In this document: positions 1-5,330 of the stretch, in pieces
How the letters are laid out: every line of letters begins with the position of its first letter
How positions within the stretch are numbered: position 1 is the stretch's first letter
From: an uncultured Eggerthella sp.
Lineage (GTDB): Bacteria; Actinomycetota; Coriobacteriia; Coriobacteriales; Eggerthellaceae
Assembly: GCA_902470405.1 (NCBI GenBank)
Contig: CABRGJ010000026.1
Span: forward strand, 1 to 8,752
Direction of reading: 5' to 3'
DNA: 8,752 nucleotides
Position numbers and translations under genes: made by a program
Notes under the pieces: model-generated
Database searches by the model: none
Told to the model about the DNA's origin: nothing
What the model saw: the letters and a program-made list of their open reading frames with translations, nothing else

Positions 1-331
1 ACGTGATGTAGTTATGAGTATGTTCGTGCCGCTCAACGGTAATCTTGCGAGTGCGGATATCGATGTCGCTCCCGCAGCTTTTGCAATGAGCAATAATACC
101 GCTCGCATCGGGAATGAGGGCGTTCATACCGCAATTCGGACAAGCAAACGTCTGGTATTGCAATGGAGCGCGAACGTAGGACTCCTCTTGAGGAGCATTG
201 TGCGCGCTATAGACGACAGCTTCTGGCTCGACATCGATCGGTGGCATGACTGCACCCGAAACAGCACTGCCACAGATCGCGCAATTTGATGAGCCTTTAT
301 CGAGCGGAGATCCGCAGTTAGGACAAAACAC
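1..331 (-). CDS. Double zinc-ribbon protein, 3' end beyond window
   Basis: The last gene of the operon is visible only for its first 110 codons; it runs off the window at position 1. I chose the GTG at 331-329 as start because an AAGGGAG Shine-Dalgarno lies 7 bases ahead of it and the first zinc ribbon begins immediately after. The protein opens VFCPNCGSPLDKG and then has CAICG, giving one C-X2-C pair set. After a linker of about 40 residues a second ribbon follows, with CPNCG and CKSCG. Such ribbons bind one zinc ion each through four cysteines and usually mediate protein or nucleic-acid contacts. The segment after the second ribbon is basic and contains HEHTH. No membrane helix is visible so far. 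It follows the four-helix membrane protein by 41 bases, so it probably belongs to the same transcript. The exact role is unknown. Confidence 0.82.
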   Translation of the reverse strand, partial: MFCPNCGSPLDKGSSNCAICGSAVSGAVMPPIDVEPEAVVYSAHNAPQEESYVRAPLQYQTFACPNCGMNALIPDASGIIAHCKSCGSDIDIRTRKITVERHEHTHNYIT

Positions 332-338
332 AATACCG

Positions 339-345
339 CTCCCTT
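339..345 (-). promoter_or_regulatory. Ribosome binding site deciding a GTG start
   Basis: AAGGGAG on the minus strand, 7 bases before the GTG at 331. There is no ATG in this frame nearby that would keep the first CxxC pair, so this site fixes the start of the terminal zinc-ribbon gene. Confidence 0.7.
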
Positions 346-372
346 AACCCCTTGACCGGTCTTCAAACAGTA

Positions 373-1065
373 CTATTTCAGTGAGATTGCCATAGTTGCT
401 CGGCGCTCAATTGCCTCTTTGGCTTGAGTGCAAAGGGTAAGTGTCTGCTCATTGTCTTGAGCTAGAAGCGCGTTGCTCAATGCGGCAACGAGCTCAGCGA
501 TCTCCTGGTCAGCCACATAAAGAGAGGGGCTATCAACGGGGTCTGTATACCTCAGAGTTTCAGCCAACGAAGTGACAGCTTGTTTTGCTTCGGGGGTCTT
601 CGCCAGAGGTTCGAGCCCGTTGACACGGGCTCGCATACTCTTGATGAATGCGATCTCCTGCTTCGTTGCCATTTCACCGCTTTCAATATGAGAGGCAGTA
701 TGAGCTCCCGCAACAACGACCACAATACACACCGCAGCCAATAGCACATGGGCAAGAATGACAGACCAAATAGGTGCTAAGGCAGCAGCCATGAAGCCGA
801 GGCTTATTACCGTAGCCACAACCAGATATACGACGGAAACAGCCCATAATGACGAACGATAGAGAACACCCTGCGCTGTATTTGCAGTCCTTATCGTATA
901 CATATTGATGGCAAAGGCCAGCAAGATCGCAATCCAACCAAGACCGAATGCGACCCAATAGCTCGGAGTCCTCAAGAAAGGAACGAAAAGCGCAACGACA
1001 AGATAGACCACCGCAACGATAACGCCGCAGATAACGATCGGAGTGAAACCTTTATTTCGATTCAT
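373..1065 (-). CDS. Four-helix membrane protein with cytoplasmic helical tail
   Basis: A 230-residue protein with four predicted membrane helices at about residues 8-30, 36-56, 72-96 and 99-121. The rest, about 110 residues, is soluble, charged and mostly helical, and probably cytoplasmic. It contains the segment LRYTDPVDSPSL at about 171-182. From memory, an unnamed family of similar size and layout with an 'RYSDP'-like motif occurs in Clostridia and Coriobacteriia; I cannot verify this here. I see no catalytic motif. The ATG at 1065 has GGGAG upstream at about 9 bases. The gene begins 39 bases after the SHOCT reading frame ends and is followed 41 bases later by the zinc-ribbon gene, which fits a shared operon. 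I infer a membrane-embedded partner of the SPFH protein; function otherwise unknown. Confidence 0.85.
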   Translation of the reverse strand: MNRNKGFTPIVICGVIVAVVYLVVALFVPFLRTPSYWVAFGLGWIAILLAFAINMYTIRTANTAQGVLYRSSLWAVSVVYLVVATVISLGFMAAALAPIWSVILAHVLLAAVCIVVVVAGAHTASHIESGEMATKQEIAFIKSMRARVNGLEPLAKTPEAKQAVTSLAETLRYTDPVDSPSLYVADQEIAELVAALSNALLAQDNEQTLTLCTQAKEAIERRATMAISLK

Positions 1066-1104
1066 GATCCCTAGCTCCCATTCTCAATGCAGTTGGCGCA
1101 TTGT

Positions 1105-1278
1105 CTAAATCTCTGAAATAATCCTTTGACGCTGGGCTTCGAATTCGTCGTCGCTCATCAGGCCGGAATCATGCAAGAGCTTGAGTTTCTCGATGCGCAT
1201 GCGAAGATCCGCTAAGGGATCGGATCCAGGCTGGCGAGGCCCAGTTTCCCCTTCATTGTGCGACGAACATCGCAGCAT
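1105..1278 (-). pseudogene. SHOCT-domain segment, out of frame with SPFH gene
   Basis: Directly after the SPFH stop, the +1 frame encodes a clear SHOCT-like helical hairpin: SDPLADLRMRIEKLK followed by LLHDSGLMSDDEFEAQ and a few more residues before TAG at 1107-1105. SHOCT is a short C-terminal oligomerisation module commonly attached to SPFH proteins of this type, preceded, as here, by a DP-x-x-x-L motif. The frame is open from 1287 and overlaps the SPFH gene by about 30 bases. Two readings are possible: it is the detached C-terminus of the SPFH protein (indel, sequence error or programmed +1 shift), or it is a separate 57-residue protein starting at the ATG at 1278-1276. That ATG has only a weak upstream GGAG some 15 bases away, so I favour a broken or shifted C-terminus. 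The domain call is firm; the gene status is not. Confidence 0.65.
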
Positions 1279-2347
1279 CCGATCCAGCTACGCTAGCTCC
1301 CGCAAGGCCATCGGCCAGCGCTTCGTTCGCCATGCCTGCTACTGTACCGGAGAGCGATCCTCCGATGCCGCCCAGCATCCCCAAACCAATACCCATATTG
1401 GTGAACTCGCCAACGGCATCATTGTTTGCAACGGTCTGACTTACATCGAAGCTGCGTTCTTGCTGATAGGTATACCCTTCAACGCGACGTTTCTCCGCTT
1501 CAGCATTCGCATCAATGATCTTCGCCTGTCCTGCAGCTTGCGCATCGATGACGGTCTTTTGGGCTTCTTGCTCTGCAACCTTCCACTGAGTCTCGGCATC
1601 TTTCACCTGCTCGTTCTGGCGAGCTTGCGCTTCGAGCACATTGAGAGACTGATCGGAGACCGCGCGATAATAGCGCTGGTACATCGGATCATCTTCAGGT
1701 TTCGCAATGTTGAGGATCATAAAGCGTTTGAGCTCGATACCATAATCATCGAATTCGGGGATGAGCTGCTTATGAAGCGCGTTTGCCAGCTCGTCCATAT
1801 GTGCATCGATATTAAAGATGGAGAAGTCTCCTGATTGCATAATGCGAGCAAGAGAAGGTTTGACCGCCATGTTGATGATACTGCGCATGTAGGACATGAA
1901 CTTGTCCTGGCCCAGGACAGCTTCAGTGCCAACCAGCTTGAGCACGAGCTTACGAGAATCTTTGACCCGAATGGTCATTTCGCCAGCAGCTCCAATGGAG
2001 AGCGGTAAAGGCGGCTCGAGTGAATTGTCAACGAATGCGACACGACGATCCGTCCCCCATCGTATCGCCATCTCCTCGGTCTTGTTGATGAAATAAACTT
2101 CGCATTGGAAGGGATTTTCGCCCCCGAAAGGCAGATTGATGAGCTTGCTCAGAATGGGAATATTCTGGGTCTGGAGCGTATATCTGCCCGGGCCGAGCAA
2201 GTCGAGCGCGGCGCCGTCCTTGAAGAAGAGAGCTTCTTGCGACTCGTGAACAATCAGCTGAGAAAGCGTACTGAAGTTTTCTTTATCGCTCTTCCATACC
2301 AGGACATTATTCGGCCCCTCATAATCGATGATATCGATGATTGCCAT
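1253..2347 (-). CDS. SPFH/band-7 (YdjI, virion-core-like) protein
   Basis: A 364-residue protein with the SPFH domain of the YdjI type. It starts MAIIDIIDYEG and has LIVHESQEALFFKDG at 31-45, then GPGRYTL at 52-58, hallmarks of the N-terminal part. The SPFH core extends to about residue 230 (RFMILNIAKPEDDP at 208-221). A charged, Ala/Gln-rich coiled coil spans about 235-300 and ends in GYTYQQERSFDV at 291-302, a motif typical of the family. A Gly-rich hydrophobic segment (about 315-350) follows. SPFH proteins form ring or cage assemblies on membranes; in Bacillus the relative YdjI belongs to an envelope-stress operon. Relatives usually end in a zinc ribbon or SHOCT domain; here TGA stops the frame just before a SHOCT segment encoded in the +1 frame. 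The ATG has AGGCGG overlapping the stop of the previous gene, 11 bases away, implying translational coupling. Confidence 0.92.
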   Translation of the reverse strand: MAIIDIIDYEGPNNVLVWKSDKENFSTLSQLIVHESQEALFFKDGAALDLLGPGRYTLQTQNIPILSKLINLPFGGENPFQCEVYFINKTEEMAIRWGTDRRVAFVDNSLEPPLPLSIGAAGEMTIRVKDSRKLVLKLVGTEAVLGQDKFMSYMRSIINMAVKPSLARIMQSGDFSIFNIDAHMDELANALHKQLIPEFDDYGIELKRFMILNIAKPEDDPMYQRYYRAVSDQSLNVLEAQARQNEQVKDAETQWKVAEQEAQKTVIDAQAAGQAKIIDANAEAEKRRVEGYTYQQERSFDVSQTVANNDAVGEFTNMGIGLGMLGGIGGSLSGTVAGMANEALADGLAGASVAGSDAAMFVAQ

Positions 2348-2358
2348 GATGAATCCGC

Positions 2359-3153
2359 CTACTCTTTCGCCTGTTCGACAGCTGTGCGCTTTTCCATATC
2401 GCCAAGATCCACCTTGTGTTTCAGGCGATCGGTCTTTTCCTTGCTCGCAGCCTTTCCGCGACGCTCAGCGATCATTTCGATTTTCGGTGCGAATTCGGCA
2501 TGCAGTTGCGACGAGAGTGCCCCGAAAACGGCTGCACCCGTCTTGGCGGAAAAGTCCTTTCTGTCTTTGACGCTCGGTGCCTTGTCTTCTCCTTCTTCAG
2601 AGGAGCGTCGATCTTCAGGCATGTCGAGCACCACGACCTCTTCTGCAACCGGATCGGCGAGGGATTTACCAAAGTATGAAAATGCACTCGCTATTTCTTC
2701 GGCGCTTATGCTCTTAAGATCGATCGAACTGGGATCGAAATCCTTACCTACAGCGTCAAGGTCGAGGGTTGCTCCCATGAACGAATCGAGTTTGGCAGAT
2801 GCCTTCGAGAGACCGTCCTTGACCGAATCCGCCGAGGAAACGAGCGTGCTTGGCACGCCTGTGGAGTCAGCTACAGAAAGGGCGACGTCTTTAACGGGAG
2901 CAGCGGCCTGATTGACGGGCGCTATAGCTTCTTCACTGCTGAGAACCGTCCCACATGAGCCGCAAAACCTTTGGTCTGGATTCTTGATCGGCGCGCCGCA
3001 TTGAGAGCACCTCGGTACGCTCTTTGTTTCCGAAACAGTCGCGCTCTCTACAACCTCAGCGCTCCCTTCAATGGGCGATCCGCAAAACTTGCAGAAGCTT
3101 GCATCTGAATTGTTTTCTCCGCCACAAACGGCACATGAGATAGCCTTGCTCAT
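2359..3153 (-). CDS. Double zinc-ribbon protein with disordered tail
   Basis: A 264-residue soluble protein. Two zinc ribbons occupy the N-terminus: cysteines 7/10 with 21/24 (CAVCG, CKFCG) and 49/52 with 64/67 (CSQCG, CGSCG). This is the double-zinc-ribbon layout. Residues about 70-130 are low in complexity and rich in Ser, Ala and Val. A middle segment (about 130-180) is acidic, and the last 60 residues are strongly charged and probably helical (KIEMIAERRGKAASKEKTDR). No membrane helix or enzyme motif is visible. AAGGGG overlaps the TAA of the upstream gene and sits 8 bases from the ATG, and the SPFH gene begins 11 bases downstream, so its product is probably made together with both neighbours. 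It likely acts as an adaptor in an SPFH-centred complex; that is inference from position. Confidence 0.87.
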   Translation of the reverse strand: MSKAISCAVCGGENNSDASFCKFCGSPIEGSAEVVESATVSETKSVPRCSQCGAPIKNPDQRFCGSCGTVLSSEEAIAPVNQAAAPVKDVALSVADSTGVPSTLVSSADSVKDGLSKASAKLDSFMGATLDLDAVGKDFDPSSIDLKSISAEEIASAFSYFGKSLADPVAEEVVVLDMPEDRRSSEEGEDKAPSVKDRKDFSAKTGAAVFGALSSQLHAEFAPKIEMIAERRGKAASKEKTDRLKHKVDLGDMEKRTAVEQAKE

Positions 3154-3165
3154 AGCACAAACCCC

Positions 3166-5208
3166 TTACATCTGCGATGTTGTCTCTATAGAGGCAACGC
3201 CCTCGCTCATGGTCACCTTATTGGCATCAAGTTCGGCAAGTGTGGCCTCGAACTCTGCATCGCGATCGTCATAGACCTTTCTCCACTGACGCGCCTCCTC
3301 CATGAAGGAGCGGATGATCAGGGTGCCGTAGCGGCGCTTTTTCGCCATCTCTTGCTTGATAGCCTCTTGCTCCTTGCGTGCTTTCGTGGCGGAGAATAAA
3401 CCGTAGCCACTCGCAGCAAGACCGCCGATAAGTAAGATTGCTCCAGCTGGATTCATCATCATCGAGATAAGCCCTAAGAGTACACAAACGACTCCAGCGA
3501 TGAGGCAAACCTTCTGCACTGTGCCTGTTTTGCTTGCAGAGAGCTGTTCGCGCTCTTGAGCGTTGACGTGCTCGATGAATTGATCCAGGACCTGGTCTTC
3601 ATCGGCACCGTAGGCAGTCTGCATTTCGAAATCATCCAGCGTGAGCCCGATCGTTCCAGGAAGCTGGGATTGATAGTTTGTAGTAAAGTCGACATAGGCT
3701 CGAGCGATCCACGGCATCTGAATACGCAAAGCAAGCGTACGGGTAGCCGCTGTTGCATGGGAGAGTTTCTTATCGCGTGCAGCATCGCTGATGATGGCTA
3801 TAAAGCTCTTTGACTCGGTCATGATGTCGTCTTTGATCGAGCGCAACTTGTCTGCTAGAGATCTGCGACCGCCAAGATCGACGATAAGCTGTTGATACTC
3901 CTGCTCACGACGAATGGGAAGCTCTTCAGCATCGTAGTCGCTCACCAAGTCGGCGATCATGGAATCGATGAGGACGGTATCGTCCTCATCAAAATCCTTA
4001 TCGGTCAAGGATTCCTCAAGGAATGATCGGAGCTCGTAGTGGATCGAGGAACTGCGCATTTCTCGTTCGAGCGTTTCCCAGGTGGGAGAAAAAGCACTCA
4101 ATGTGCGATAGGAGCCGCTGGGAGCATCTGACAGCTCGACCAGACTCAAGCATTTCTTCTTCCAGTCATCGATGAGCGTCTTTTCATAAGCGCCGTCGGC
4201 ATCACCCATGAGCATATTGAGCCAATCGCTCATCGTGATCCAGATCATCTGCTCTTCAGCCCCATGTCCCATAAGGCCACCGGCATACATGTTCAGAAGG
4301 ACCATGCAGGTATGATCGACGGCATGAGGATCTTGGAAATCGATGTATTCTTTAAACCAGGCATTAGCTTCAGGGATATTGTTGGCACGACGGCTGATAA
4401 GGCCGAAGAAGAGTGCCGTTTTCGCGCGTTCCCGCGTGTATGCCTCTTTGAGCATGGTTTCGATGCCGGTAATGGCGCTGCGCACATCTGACGTCGATAT
4501 CGATTGGCCTTCGGACACTGCACGAGATGCATTGATCCAGTTTGCAAGAGCCACGAGCGCTGGTGCAAGCCAGTAGTTCGGCGTTGTGATCATAAGCTCT
4601 TCTGCAAGGTTGAGCATGGTATCAGTACGGACATTGAGGTCGTTTGCCTGCAATATCCCGACCGCGGTACGACGTAGTTCCTTGTTGTGTCCGAAATCTG
4701 ATTCAAGTTGCTGATTGAGTCTGATCAAATCTTGCTTAGCGATCTGGATATTATTGGAATACTGGTCTTTCAGCACATAAGCATTAAATTCGTTTTGCAA
4801 CTGGAGCACATGGGTCGAGATGTCTTCGAGGTTTTGCTCCAGAATAATGACATTCTGGCTAATCGTCGCGATACCCTCTTGAAGCATGTTGAGCTTTGCG
4901 ATCGTATCAGCATGGCAAGCAGCTACCAGGTTACCTACTGCGCGCACTTCTTCTTTGATTTGCATTGTGCTCGCGCGTACTTCGCTTCGCAAATCGACGA
5001 ACGATGCGACCTGGAGTGCGGCCAGATCGTTCTTCGTCACTGCATACTTGTCAGTGAGCATGAGCTCGTTGATGAAATCCTCTGCTTGATCTTGTGTGAG
5101 CTCAAGATCGGAGCCCTTATTATCCGTAAGATAATCGTTGGCTACTTCTATTAATTCGCGAGATTCTCTGCTCGCGTTTTCATAAGCATCTAAGCTTATT
5201 CTAGCCAT
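3166..5208 (-). CDS. Large helical protein with C-terminal membrane hairpin
   Basis: A 680-residue protein that I cannot assign to a named family. The ATG at 5208 is chosen over an in-frame TTG at 5229 because AAAGGGG lies 5 bases before it and nothing supports the longer form. Residues about 75-175 are heptad-like and likely a coiled coil (region with VRASTMQIKEEVRAV). Residues about 195-345 are helical with Trp/Leu repeats, including AKTALFFGLISRRANNIPEA (262-281), reminiscent of TPR-type helical pairs. Another charged helical block spans about 380-560. Two close membrane helices lie at about 563-582 and 586-606, separated by a short MMNPAGA turn, followed by a basic 70-residue tail. The ends would both be cytoplasmic. 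No nucleotide-binding P-loop is seen, so it is not a dynamin-like GTPase. As first gene of the operon it likely sets its output. Its partner role is inferred from the SPFH context. Confidence 0.88.
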   Translation of the reverse strand: MARISLDAYENASRESRELIEVANDYLTDNKGSDLELTQDQAEDFINELMLTDKYAVTKNDLAALQVASFVDLRSEVRASTMQIKEEVRAVGNLVAACHADTIAKLNMLQEGIATISQNVIILEQNLEDISTHVLQLQNEFNAYVLKDQYSNNIQIAKQDLIRLNQQLESDFGHNKELRRTAVGILQANDLNVRTDTMLNLAEELMITTPNYWLAPALVALANWINASRAVSEGQSISTSDVRSAITGIETMLKEAYTRERAKTALFFGLISRRANNIPEANAWFKEYIDFQDPHAVDHTCMVLLNMYAGGLMGHGAEEQMIWITMSDWLNMLMGDADGAYEKTLIDDWKKKCLSLVELSDAPSGSYRTLSAFSPTWETLEREMRSSSIHYELRSFLEESLTDKDFDEDDTVLIDSMIADLVSDYDAEELPIRREQEYQQLIVDLGGRRSLADKLRSIKDDIMTESKSFIAIISDAARDKKLSHATAATRTLALRIQMPWIARAYVDFTTNYQSQLPGTIGLTLDDFEMQTAYGADEDQVLDQFIEHVNAQEREQLSASKTGTVQKVCLIAGVVCVLLGLISMMMNPAGAILLIGGLAASGYGLFSATKARKEQEAIKQEMAKKRRYGTLIIRSFMEEARQWRKVYDDRDAEFEATLAELDANKVTMSEGVASIETTSQM

Positions 5209-5213
5209 TGCAG

Positions 5214-5220
5214 CCCCTTT
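5214..5220 (-). promoter_or_regulatory. Ribosome binding site fixing the operon's first start
   Basis: AAAGGGG on the minus strand, 5 bases ahead of the ATG at 5208. It lies inside the extended frame that would start at the TTG at 5229 and so argues for the shorter protein. Confidence 0.75.
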
Positions 5221-5264
5221 CTTGCCCAATGCACGACGAGACGAAATGATGAGTGTATGAATAG

Positions 5265-5293
5265 ATAATACCAGCTAATAGGCGTTTTAAGAA
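5265..5293 (-). promoter_or_regulatory. Candidate extended -10 promoter for the SPFH operon
   Basis: In the 122-base gap before the helical membrane protein, the minus strand reads TGGTATTAT: a TATTAT box (5265-5270, five of six consensus bases) with the TG dinucleotide of an extended -10 element. A weak -35-like TTCTTA (5288-5293) lies 17 bases upstream. Transcription would start near 5258, leaving a leader of about 50 bases. This gap is the most AT-rich stretch before the operon and the only sizeable intergenic region ahead of it. No operator-like inverted repeat overlaps it. Confidence 0.5.
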
Positions 5294-5330
5294 TGAGATA
5301 CGTAGGAAAAGATGTCCCGCTCGAGCCTTA

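Noticed and set aside
1181..1834. Plus-strand open frame of 217 codons
   Set aside because: It lies opposite the SPFH gene, has no ribosome binding site and its translation has no domain character; the minus-strand protein is clearly real.
2105..2911. Plus-strand open frame of 268 codons, Ser/Ala-rich
   Set aside because: It spans the junction of two well-supported minus-strand genes, and its composition is what an antisense reading of acidic, Ala-rich coding sequence gives.
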